NCBI RefSeq assembly: GCF_907165215.1
Contig: NZ_CAJRAY010000019.1
Location: 1 to 64,000, forward strand
Direction of reading: 5' to 3'
Length of the DNA stretch: 64,000 bases
Origin: Thermobacillus xylanilyticus
GTDB lineage: Bacteria > Bacillota > Bacilli > Paenibacillales > Paenibacillaceae
The notes under the pieces were generated by a model that saw only the letters and a program-made list of their open reading frames with translations, had not been told where the DNA came from and did not search any database. Both the position numbers and the translations under genes were made by a program. The first letter of the stretch is position 1. The number at the start of each line of letters is the position of its first letter. Shown here piece after piece: positions 50,136 to 57,218 of this stretch.

Positions 50136-51160
50136 CGCAGCCTCCTGCTCCTTCGTTGCCGCAGCAAAATCAAGATGAAGACGACCGCTCCGACCGTTCC
50201 CAGGATCAGCGAGACGGGCACTTCGAAGGGCATGATCACGACCCGGGCGATGATGTCGCACAGGGTGATCGTGCCCATCCCCGTCAGGCAGACCCACGGC
50301 AGATTGCTGCGCAGATCATCGCCCCGGACCATGGAGATGATGTTGGGGACGATCAGGCCCAGGAACGGAATGTTGCCGATGACGGCGGCGACGATGCCGA
50401 CGCAGACAGCGATCAGGGCGTTGGCCAGCACGATCAGCCGGTTGTAATTGACGCCCAACGTCGTGGCGACTTCTTCGCCCAGGCCGGCGATGGTCAGGCG
50501 ATTGGCATACAGGAAAAGGATGACGGTGACGATGACGATGATCCACAAGTATTCGTATCTTCCGATCTGAACGGGGGCGAACGAGCCGATGAACCAGTTC
50601 TCGATCACCTGCGACATGTTGAAATAGAGCGTCACGAAGGTGGACAGCGCCGAGATGACCGCGCCCAGCATCAGCCCCATGATCGGAACGATCAGCGACG
50701 AACGCAGCCTGACCCGCCGCAGGAAGAGGAAGAAGATCATCGTGCCGACAAAAGAAAACACGATGGCACCGGTCATGCGCAAGACGAGCGAAGGCCCCGG
50801 CACAAGCAGGTAAACCGCGAGCAGTCCAAGACCCGCCCATTCGGTCGTCCCGATCGTGGTCGGCTCCACCATTTTGTTCTGGGTCACAAGGTGCATGATC
50901 AGTCCCGTCATCGCCATCGCGGCGCCGGTCAGCATCAGGGCGATGGTGCGGGGCACCCGGGTGATGAAGAACATGTCCCTGCCGTCCGCCTGCCCCCAGA
51001 TGTCGTACACGCCCGTGAACAGCGAGATGACGCCGAGCGCCATGACGGCAAATATGGCGAGAACGAACGGTACGGTGAAAATTTTCTGGGGGTTCGCACT
51101 CTGACCGGAAAACGGAGGTTGAGAACGGATCTCAACCTCATTCAGCGAACGCATGAGCAC
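50132..51160 (-). CDS. Siderophore ABC transporter permease (YclN-like)
   Basis: A 342-residue FecCD-type permease. RVPRTIALMLTGAAMAMTGLIMHLVTQN (by piece RVPRTIALMLTGAA) is the first family motif, PTTIGTTEWAGLG the second, and GNIPFLGLIVPNIISMVRGDD the third. Start GTG 51160 with GGAGGAG; ATG 51154 is 15 bases from that site. It lies 19 bases after the binding-protein gene and forms a heterodimer with the next permease. Confidence 0.93.
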   Translation of the reverse strand: MLMRSLNEVEIRSQPPFSGQSANPQKIFTVPFVLAIFAVMALGVISLFTGVYDIWGQADGRDMFFITRVPRTIALMLTGAAMAMTGLIMHLVTQNKMVEPTTIGTTEWAGLGLLAVYLLVPGPSLVLRMTGAIVFSFVGTMIFFLFLRRVRLRSSLIVPIMGLMLGAVISALSTFVTLYFNMSQVIENWFIGSFAPVQIGRYEYLWIIVIVTVILFLYANRLTIAGLGEEVATTLGVNYNRLIVLANALIAVCVGIVAAVIGNIPFLGLIVPNIISMVRGDDLRSNLPWVCLTGMGTITLCDIIARVVIMPFEVPVSLILGTVGAVVFILILLRQRRSRRLR

Positions 51161-51179
51161 GGTGCCATACTCCTCCGGT

Positions 51180-52250
51180 TTACTTCTTCAATGCGTTGGC
51201 AAGCGCTTCGAAGATTTCAATGAACGTCTGGATCGACTCGTTGGTGTACGTATCCGCCGGAGCATATACGATTTGTCCCTTCGTTATGGCCGTCGTATGT
51301 TGCAGCGCAGGCGAATTTTCGATGACGTCCTGGGCCGGCACCTTCTCTTCCGTGCTGTTGATGCCCGCGTCGCGGTCCATGACGAACAGCCAGTCGGGGT
51401 TGCTCTGGGCGATCGCTTCCACCGAGATCTCGTCGCCCTGGTGGTCGGTCGTCGTATTGTCGACTTGCAGCGAGGGCACCCAGCCGAAAATGTCGTACAG
51501 CGGACCCCACACGCGGCCGTTGTGCGGCGCCGAGTAGCCGATGTTGCCGCCGGAGACGATGACGCTCATGACGGTGTCCGTGCCGTTGTAGGCGGCCCTG
51601 GCGGCTTCCAGCGCCTGATCGAATTGCTCGATCAGCGCTTTCGCTTCTTCGTTCTTGTCGAAGATCTGTCCGAGCAGCGTCGTAACCTCTTTGAAGCCGT
51701 TCACCAGTTTCTCGCCCGCGGTGCCGTCATCGGCGGACACATCGATGTTCAGGTTGACGACCGCGGCGTTCGGAACCAGCTTCTTGATGTCTTCATGGTA
51801 GCTCGCGAAACGTTGGCCCACGATGACAAGCTCCGGATCGACCGCCGCGATGATCTCCAGGTTGGGCTCCCGGTGGTTCCCGATGTCTTGCACCGACTCA
51901 TCCGACACATAGCCGGAGCCGGCCGGCATGACGCCTTTCGGAGCCGCAGCGAGCTTGACGCCCCACGCTTCGAGCGTCTCGAACGTCCGGTTGTCGAGCG
52001 ACACGACCGTCTTCGGATTGACCGGAATCGTGACCGCATTGCCGCTCGCATCCGTATATTCGATCGCCGCCGGCTTGTCGGGCCTGGCCGCAGCCGTCTC
52101 GGCCTCATTCGAGCCGGCGGCGCTGCTCGTGTTGTTGTTCACGCCGGCATTGCCGCCGGAATGGTTGCCGCTCGTCTTGTCCGCGCTGCCGCAAGCCGCA
52201 AGCGCCAGTACGAGTACGGCCGTGAGCAAGAGGGTTGCATATCGTTTCAT
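51180..52250 (-). CDS. Siderophore-binding lipoprotein (YclQ-like)
   Basis: A 356-residue lipoprotein: lipobox LAAC (Cys about 20), an Asn/Ser/Gly linker (residues about 25-60), then the iron-siderophore binding fold with VVSLDNRTFETLEAWGVKLAAAPKG (by pieces), ELVIVGQRFASYHEDIKKL and PDWLFVMDRDAGI. Close in pattern to YclQ, which binds petrobactin-type siderophores; the actual ligand is an inference. Start ATG 52250. A Fur box lies 34 bases upstream, so the operon is iron-repressed. Confidence 0.93.
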   Translation of the reverse strand: MKRYATLLLTAVLVLALAACGSADKTSGNHSGGNAGVNNNTSSAAGSNEAETAAARPDKPAAIEYTDASGNAVTIPVNPKTVVSLDNRTFETLEAWGVKLAAAPKGVMPAGSGYVSDESVQDIGNHREPNLEIIAAVDPELVIVGQRFASYHEDIKKLVPNAAVVNLNIDVSADDGTAGEKLVNGFKEVTTLLGQIFDKNEEAKALIEQFDQALEAARAAYNGTDTVMSVIVSGGNIGYSAPHNGRVWGPLYDIFGWVPSLQVDNTTTDHQGDEISVEAIAQSNPDWLFVMDRDAGINSTEEKVPAQDVIENSPALQHTTAITKGQIVYAPADTYTNESIQTFIEIFEALANALKK

Positions 52251-52283
52251 TGCGTCTCTCCCCGTCCTTTGCGTTTTTCTTAT

Positions 52284-52304
52284 TGATAATGAATATCATT
52301 ATCA
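52284..52304. promoter_or_regulatory. Fur box of the siderophore operon
   Basis: TGATAATGA (52284-52292) and TCATTATCA (52296-52304) are perfect 9-bp arms around ATA, matching the Bacillus Fur 7-1-7 consensus. Confidence 0.92.
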
Positions 52305-52364
52305 CAGATGAAATTATAGCAACCCCTTTTCCAAATTTCAACACTGAAAAATGTAAAAAAATAT

Positions 52365-52391
52365 GGCAGGCTGTCTTGGCGACAACCTGCC
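52365..52391 (-). terminator. Terminator after the 52407 remnant
   Basis: GGCAGG-C-TGTC (52365-52375) pairs with GACA-A-CCTGCC (52381-52391); on the minus strand it is followed by ATATTTTTTTACATTTTTC. Confidence 0.75.
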
Positions 52392-52406
52392 TTACGATTC
52401 GGGCTC

Positions 52407-52715
52407 TTACCGTTTCAGTCTGATCCGAATCGCACCCATGTCTTCGGATGCCGGATCCGATTTTTTCAGGCCGGTGATGATCAGTTCATACTGGTTCCCG
52501 GCTTCAACCGGTTCATATTGGAGGTAGAACATGGCGTCGTTGCCGGAATAGGTGCCTTTCGAAACGGCTCCCGGCAATCCCGAGACAACCGCATGAGTCG
52601 CGTCAACGTCATGGCTGAACCTGACGAACAGAAGTCTGTGCGCATCGGAATTTTCCGTCAAGATGTACACGCCGTCGACATCCCGGGACAGGTATTGATT
52701 GTCGGAGAGATTCAC
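52407..52715 (-). pseudogene. Remnant of a larger protein, C-terminal beta domain
   Basis: An open frame of about 100 residues (NLSDNQYLSRDVDGVYIL.., ending MGAIRIRLKR) that starts inside a domain: in-frame codons upstream read AFGLNVITANQ before a TGA at about 52763. The pattern (HRLLFVRFSHDVDATHA, VEAGNQYELIITGLK) looks like an SbsA/Ig-type beta domain of a surface protein. GTG 52715 has no ribosome site. It is most likely the tail of a lost gene, although a proper terminator still follows it. Confidence 0.55.
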
Positions 52716-52801
52716 TTGATTGGCAGTAATGACATTCAGGCCAAAAGCTCCATCTCTCCCAATTCAAACCTTCATACCCGGAATAAACGGAGGCGTGTCC
52801 C

Positions 52802-53180
52802 ATGCGGGAAAACAAATATGACGATCCGGTTTTCTTCGAAAAATACAGCCAGACGAACCGCTCAAAGATGGGACTGGCCGGCGCGGGAGAATGGGAGACG
52901 CTGCGCAAATGCTTGCGGTGGCCAGAGAAAAAACGCGCTTCCCGCAGCTGGAATATCTTTGCTGCGCGATGGAAGGTGTGGAGTTTCCCGAGGAAAGTTT
53001 TGATATCGTCCTCAGTTCACTTGCGTTTCATTACGTGGCGGATTATGGGCGGTTGGTCGGGAAGATTCACAACAGCTGAAACCCGGCGGCAACTTGACGT
53101 TCACGGTCGAACATCCCGTTTTTACCGCCCATGGGTCCCAAGATTGGCATTCGGCCGAGAAAAGCGACGCGAAAGCGTGA
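52802..53180 (+). pseudogene. Decayed class I SAM-dependent methyltransferase gene
   Basis: Three pieces of one methyltransferase lie in different frames: the N-terminus RENKYDDPVFFEKYSQTNRS (from 52802), then AREKTRFPQLEYLCCAMEGV and FPEESFDIVLSSLAFHYVADYGRLV (frame of 52891, by pieces), then LKPGGNLTFTVEHPVFTAHG to a stop at 53180. The glycine-rich SAM-binding motif I between the first two pieces is deleted, and the C-terminal third is missing. Clearly nonfunctional. Confidence 0.85.
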
Positions 53181-53181
53181 A

Positions 53182-53212
53182 GGGCGCATACGCATCCCGT
53201 GCGCATGCGCCC
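53182..53212. terminator. Hairpin between the methyltransferase remnant and the SLH esterase
   Basis: GGGCGCAT (53182-53189) pairs with ATGCGCCC (53205-53212) in the gap between two converging reading frames; no clear T-run. Confidence 0.5.
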
Positions 53213-53221
53213 GTCATCGGA

Positions 53222-55474
53222 TCACCGGATCTGTTCGCCGCCCTCCAGCCGGATTTCAAAATAGTGGTCCCGCGACGCTTCTTCAATTTCCAGATAAGCC
53301 CAATGGGCCGCCGGCACATCCGGCCAGCTCGGCCGCGTGACGCCATGCAGCGGACCGCGTCCGAATATCCGGTTGATCACCTTGACCGCTTCCGCCCGGG
53401 TCAGATGATTGTCCGGCCCGATTCTGCCGTCCCCGTAGCCGCCGAAGATGCCGGCCGCAGCAGCCGCCTCGATGGAAGCCGCCGCCCAGTGGGTCGGTTT
53501 CACGTCGGCAAAACGGGGGTTCGCACCGGCCGGTGCGCCGAGATTCTGGTACCGCGCGGCGATGGCCGCCATCTCGGCCCGCGTGACCGGAGCGTTCGGC
53601 CTGAAGTTGCCCTGGGCGTCCCCGCCCATCAGACCGGCGCTCTTCACGTATTCGATCTCGGCCGCCGCCCAATGGGTCGGCTTCACATCCTTGAAGGTGC
53701 CTTGACCGCTCCGGGCGCCGCCAAAGTCCAGGTTGCGCGCCAGCAGCACGGCCAGCTCGGCCCGCGTGATCGCCTGATTCGGCCGGAAGGTGCCGTCGCT
53801 GAAGCCTCTGATGTATGCCGGGTGATACAGCACCTGCTCATCCGGCTCCTGTCCGTCGCCGGGCGTGTCCGGGGTTTCCGGGGTCTCATCGGGTTCCGAA
53901 GGATCGGGCGACGGAGCCGGCGGCACATAAGGCACGCCGATGTAGAGCCGCTCGACCGATACTTTCGCAACTGCTTTCTCGACGACTCCCTCCACGGTGC
54001 CTTCCACCGTGAAGGTTCCCGGGTTGGCGTAACTTGCCGGATCGATCGCATCCCATACGACCGCGCGCTCTTCCGAAGCGATGCCCGTCGCGTTGTGATT
54101 GATATCCACCTTCACTTTGTCAGGCAGCACCGGCGCGGTTCCGGCCGTCGTGCGGACGCTCACTTCCTCGATGCCGCGCACCTTGCTCTGCGCGAAGAGC
54201 CAGTCGATGAGCATGCCGCGCTCCTCGTCCACATACTCGTTGTAGACCGGGAGCCATACGGCGTGGCCGTCGAACTTCCAGCCGTTGTACGGCGGGTTGT
54301 TCAGCCGGTTCTCCGGCAGAATGCTCAGCTTCGAATCATGCCAGAACGGGCTGTAGGTATTGTACGTTTCGACAACCCGCTCGTACAGGAAGTCGTCCAC
54401 ATCCACGAATACCCACAGCGGCAGGTACGCGACCGCCTTCGCATTGGCCTCGTTGCCCGGACCGCCGGCGGGACACAGCGGTGCCGCGGCTGCCGGGAAA
54501 TCCGGGAACGTCTGCAGGAACGTCCAGGTCGAACCTCCGCCCATCGAGAACCCGGTGATGTAGATGCGGTTCGGGTCCACCTTGCCGTCTTCGATCCATT
54601 GGTCAATGACCGCCTTGACCTTGTGCATCGCCTCCGGTGTCGTCGCGTTCCGCGGCGCCAGCACATGGGTCGGGTGCTTCGCCTGGTTCTCCGGATTCGC
54701 CCATACGGTGCCGCCGTTGCTGAACCGGATCGGCGTATAGATATCGTTGCCCTGTCCGCCTCCGTGGAAGAACACGACAAGCGGCAGCGGCCCTTCGGCT
54801 TCTTCGCTCAGGAAATAGCTGTAGTCCAGTCCGTCATGGTTCGCGTACTTGAACTTATCCAGCACCGGGCTGACGACAGCCGTCTGGGTGAAACCGTCCG
54901 GCACGAGGGTCGTTCCGTCCGTGAACTTGATGCCGGAACCTTTGTACGTGATGGTGTACTGCGAATCGAAGGTATAGCCGCCGTCATTCGTGGACCCGCC
55001 GTCGCCCCAGCCGACATCCGGGAAGTCGATGACGATGTACCGTCCGGTGTCGGAGCGGGAACCGACATCGTTCACCTGGCTTACGTACACATCGATAATC
55101 TCGCGCGGGCCGTCATACGCGACGTAATCCGGGTCGACGATCCGGGTTTGCCGCACGTGCGCTTCGAAATCGTCCTTCGACAGCGAGGAGCCGTCGACTT
55201 CCTTGCCGGCGTCGATGATGACGGCATCCGTGCGTTCGTGGAAGGCGAAGTTCTCGTTCCTCAGAATGAACGGGAGATATACGGCTTCCGTTACCGTTAC
55301 AGTTGCCGGCTCCAACTCCGTTTCCGGCACAATTTCCGGCACGGCTTCCGGCCCTTCTTCCAGAACGGTATCCGAAGCCGTCTCCGGCGGGTCTTCCGCC
55401 GCGATAACGGCAGGGAGGTGGAGCGTCAACATGAGGAAAGCCATCAATGTCGCGATCAGCTTTTTCTTCACCAT
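53222..55474 (-). CDS. Secreted esterase with Ig-like domain and three SLH repeats
   Basis: A 750-residue surface enzyme. Signal peptide (1-26), a Pro/Glu linker, an N-terminal beta domain, an alpha/beta hydrolase of the feruloyl-esterase/PHB-depolymerase type with PLVVFFHGGGQGND (oxyanion), ITGFSMGGGSTW (nucleophile) and WKFDGHAVW (histidine), a bacterial Ig-like domain (residues about 440-530), a Pro/Glu/Asp linker, and three C-terminal SLH repeats (IRGFSDGTFRPNQAITRAE, MGGDAQGNFRPNAPVTRAE, FGGYGDGRIGPDNHLTRAE). It may remove ester groups from plant xylan or similar polymers at the cell surface. Start ATG 55474. Confidence 0.9.
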   Translation of the reverse strand: MVKKKLIATLMAFLMLTLHLPAVIAAEDPPETASDTVLEEGPEAVPEIVPETELEPATVTVTEAVYLPFILRNENFAFHERTDAVIIDAGKEVDGSSLSKDDFEAHVRQTRIVDPDYVAYDGPREIIDVYVSQVNDVGSRSDTGRYIVIDFPDVGWGDGGSTNDGGYTFDSQYTITYKGSGIKFTDGTTLVPDGFTQTAVVSPVLDKFKYANHDGLDYSYFLSEEAEGPLPLVVFFHGGGQGNDIYTPIRFSNGGTVWANPENQAKHPTHVLAPRNATTPEAMHKVKAVIDQWIEDGKVDPNRIYITGFSMGGGSTWTFLQTFPDFPAAAAPLCPAGGPGNEANAKAVAYLPLWVFVDVDDFLYERVVETYNTYSPFWHDSKLSILPENRLNNPPYNGWKFDGHAVWLPVYNEYVDEERGMLIDWLFAQSKVRGIEEVSVRTTAGTAPVLPDKVKVDINHNATGIASEERAVVWDAIDPASYANPGTFTVEGTVEGVVEKAVAKVSVERLYIGVPYVPPAPSPDPSEPDETPETPDTPGDGQEPDEQVLYHPAYIRGFSDGTFRPNQAITRAELAVLLARNLDFGGARSGQGTFKDVKPTHWAAAEIEYVKSAGLMGGDAQGNFRPNAPVTRAEMAAIAARYQNLGAPAGANPRFADVKPTHWAAASIEAAAAAGIFGGYGDGRIGPDNHLTRAEAVKVINRIFGRGPLHGVTRPSWPDVPAAHWAYLEIEEASRDHYFEIRLEGGEQIR

Positions 55475-55502
55475 GACAATTTCGCCACTCCTTTCGTTTA
55501 TA

Positions 55503-55578
55503 ACGTTTTAGCAAAACGCCGGAGTTGAACGAAATATCCCCCTTTTACCACCCCCGTCCAAGATAATACGTTTTAGCA
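55503..55578. promoter_or_regulatory. Repeated ACGTTTTAGCA sites upstream of the SLH esterase
   Basis: ACGTTTTAGCA occurs at 55503-55513 and 55568-55578, 65 bp apart. The first is part of an inverted repeat CGTTTT-AGC-AAAACG (55504-55518) 30 bases before the start codon. A TATTAT -10 (minus strand, near 55568-55563) overlaps the second. A LacI-type or similar operator is likely; its regulator is not evident. Confidence 0.55.
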
Positions 55579-55704
55579 TCGATCAGTCTAGCAAAAGCCA
55601 TTGGGCATATACTGTCGTATCCTGGGGGTCGGCCAAACTTTTTTTATGCGCGGTCTCGACACGGCTGGCCGGCTCCTTGACAAAAATGAAGCCTATCGAG
55701 CAGC

Positions 55705-55896
55705 ATGTGGACGGCCGTTCTGGACATCATCCATGCCATCGAAGGGACGGCTTCACTGTTCCATTGCAGCCTGAACGGGCATGCGAAATGTGTCATTCAG
55801 GACGTGATGGTTGCCGCCGAACGGGCCATGGAAGAGCGGTTGAAGCAGCAGAAACTTGCGGATCTCGCGGACAAAGAAGCGGCAGGCACACCATGA
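55705..55896 (+). pseudogene. C-terminal remnant of an Rrf2-family regulator
   Basis: A 63-residue frame LDIIHAIEGTASLFHCSLN, then HAKCVIQDVMVAAERAMEERLKQQKLADLAD (by pieces). This is the C-terminal half of an Rrf2 regulator, with two of the usual cysteines, the AIEG helix and the AERAMEERL dimer helix; the DNA-binding half is absent upstream. A truncated gene remnant. Confidence 0.6.
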
Positions 55897-55920
55897 AGTC
55901 GGTCCTTAATGTGAAGGAGG

Positions 55921-56132
55921 CTTGCCACGAAAGACTGTGTCATTATCGGCTGCGGGCGGCGAAGTCAAGCACTGCGCTCGTGCTTGGCCGGTCCCGCAGA
56001 ACGGTGACGCTGATCGACGATCACCGCCCCCGCAACGCGGTTACCCGCGCATCGCACGGTTTTCTGATCCGCGACGGTATCGAGGCGGGGGCTGCGGTCA
56101 ATGCGGACCTGTCCGAGGAGTTGTTCGCCTAG
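55921..56132 (+). pseudogene. Frameshifted, truncated thioredoxin-reductase-like flavoprotein
   Basis: Starts after AAGGAGG as KDCVIIGCG (an FAD dinucleotide-binding start) in one frame, then continues in another as STALVLGRSRRTVTLIDDHRPRNAVTRASHGFLIRDGI (by pieces TALVLGRSRRTVTLIDD, HRPRNAVTRASHGFL) to a stop at 56132. Intact relatives have about 300 residues, so most of the gene is lost and the G-x-G-x-x-G motif is broken by the frameshift. Confidence 0.7.
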
Positions 56133-56168
56133 CTGAAGGCCGCGCCGCCCCCGGCCGGATGAAACGAA

Positions 56169-56209
56169 CGCCAACCGGAAGCCAGCCGCATGCCGGCTTC
56201 CGGTTGGCG
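56169..56209. terminator. Strong hairpin after the flavoprotein remnant
   Basis: CGCCAACCGGAAGCC (56169-56183) and GGCTTCCGGTTGGCG (56195-56209) are perfect 15-bp arms. GTTGTTT follows on the plus strand. Confidence 0.8.
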
Positions 56210-56224
56210 CGTTGTTTACAGACG

Positions 56225-56443
56225 CTAAGCCAATTCCTTGATCACGTTTTTGGCCTTCGCCGCAAATTCAACCGAGGCGTCGTAGTAATCGTGCCCGTCT
56301 TTGGTCGGCCAAGACAAGTCCCCCTCTGGGTCAAGATGCCCCCATTTTTCCATAACAGCGTGCCCTGATTGGACGATTTGCCTCCAATCATTCTGAAATC
56401 GTTTCGCGGTGGGCGGCCGGATGCTTGACAAACGGTTCGGCAT
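56225..56443 (-). CDS. Short hypothetical frame, possibly a remnant
   Basis: A 72-residue frame MPNRLSSIRPPT.. ending AAKAKNVIKELA. It has no ribosome site before ATG 56443 and its 5' end overlaps the TetR operator region. The C-terminal two-thirds (RFQNDWRQIVQSGHAVMEKW, DGHDYYDASVEFAAKA) looks protein-like in composition, but I do not recognise a family. Could be a gene remnant or not expressed. Confidence 0.3.
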   Translation of the reverse strand: MPNRLSSIRPPTAKRFQNDWRQIVQSGHAVMEKWGHLDPEGDLSWPTKDGHDYYDASVEFAAKAKNVIKELA

Positions 56444-56453
56444 GGCATATATT

Positions 56454-56473
56454 TTGTTTGATTGATCAACCAA
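56454..56473. promoter_or_regulatory. Operator O1 in front of the TetR gene
   Basis: TTGTTTGATTGATCAACCAA matches the two operators at 57114-57133 and 57176-57195 (consensus TTGTTTGAT-NN-ATCAAACAA). It lies 30 bases before the TetR start, fitting autorepression. Confidence 0.8.
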
Positions 56474-56503
56474 AATGCGGCGGCGCCTGGAAGGAGGAGC
56501 AGC

Positions 56504-57097
56504 ATGAAAGAGCAGGAGAAACGAGAGAAAATCATCCAGGCCGCGTATCAGGTTCTGGCCGAGCGGGGCTATGACGCGGCGTCCACCAAAGAGATTGCCA
56601 AGGCCGCCGGCGTGGCCCAGGGGCTGATCGGCTACTACTTCGCCAACAAAGACATGCTGTTCGCCGAAGTGTTCCGCCGGGAATCCGAGCGGTACTGCGA
56701 ATCGCTGCCGTTCATCCGCGATCAGGGGAACCGCGAGGTCAGCGCGGAGACGATCCGGGCCGTCCTGAATGTGCCGAAGTCCCGGGCGGAGGACGATCCG
56801 TCTTGGATCAAGCTGCGCTATGAGCTGTTCGCGCTGGGGATGCGCAACGAGGCCGTATCCGCCAACATCCGGGAGACGCTGGAGCGGAAGCGCCGGCATC
56901 TGACCGAGCTGATCCAGCTGGTCGGGAAACTGCCGGAGCAGAACGCCCGGGCGCTCGCGCCGATTCTGCTCGCCGTCTTCGACGGCCTGGGCATGCAGCG
57001 CCTTTGCGACGAAGATTTCGACTACGACGGCGCTTACGAGGCGCTGGCCGATATGCTCGATGCCTATGTGAAGCGCATTGCCGAGCGCAATGCCTGA
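56504..57097 (+). CDS. TetR/AcrR family repressor of the MMPL exporter
   Basis: A 197-residue regulator. HTH: REKIIQAAYQVLAERGYDA, then TKEIAKAAGVAQGLIGYYFANKD (motif AQGLIGYYF). The C-terminal half is helical. ATG 56504 follows AAGGAGGAG (56491-56499); an open frame to 56462 overlaps its operator. It is followed by an MMPL exporter. Operators of one consensus occur before this gene and twice before the exporter, so it almost certainly controls both. Confidence 0.92.
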   Translation: MKEQEKREKIIQAAYQVLAERGYDAASTKEIAKAAGVAQGLIGYYFANKDMLFAEVFRRESERYCESLPFIRDQGNREVSAETIRAVLNVPKSRAEDDPSWIKLRYELFALGMRNEAVSANIRETLERKRRHLTELIQLVGKLPEQNARALAPILLAVFDGLGMQRLCDEDFDYDGAYEALADMLDAYVKRIAERNA

Positions 57098-57109
57098 TTT
57101 TTTTCACAT

Positions 57110-57195
57110 TGTCTTGTTTGAACAATCAAACAAGACAGGCAATAAGGTTTCAGCAGCCGTTTTTGTGCTGTTGAGTTGTTTGATCAATCAAACAA
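57110..57195 (+). promoter_or_regulatory. Operators O2 and O3 in front of the MMPL gene
   Basis: TTGTTTGAACAATCAAACAA (57114-57133) and TTGTTTGATCAATCAAACAA (57176-57195) differ at one base and are 62 bp apart. O2 extends to perfect 12-bp arms (TGTCTTGTTTGA / TCAAACAAGACA, 57110-57137). Confidence 0.85.
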
Positions 57196-57218
57196 ATCCC
57201 ATGCGGGAGGAGAGCATC

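Noticed and set aside
52802-55528. 908-codon plus-strand frame
   Set aside because: Only its first about 30 codons match a protein (the methyltransferase remnant); the rest is antisense to the SLH esterase and rich in Arg and Val.
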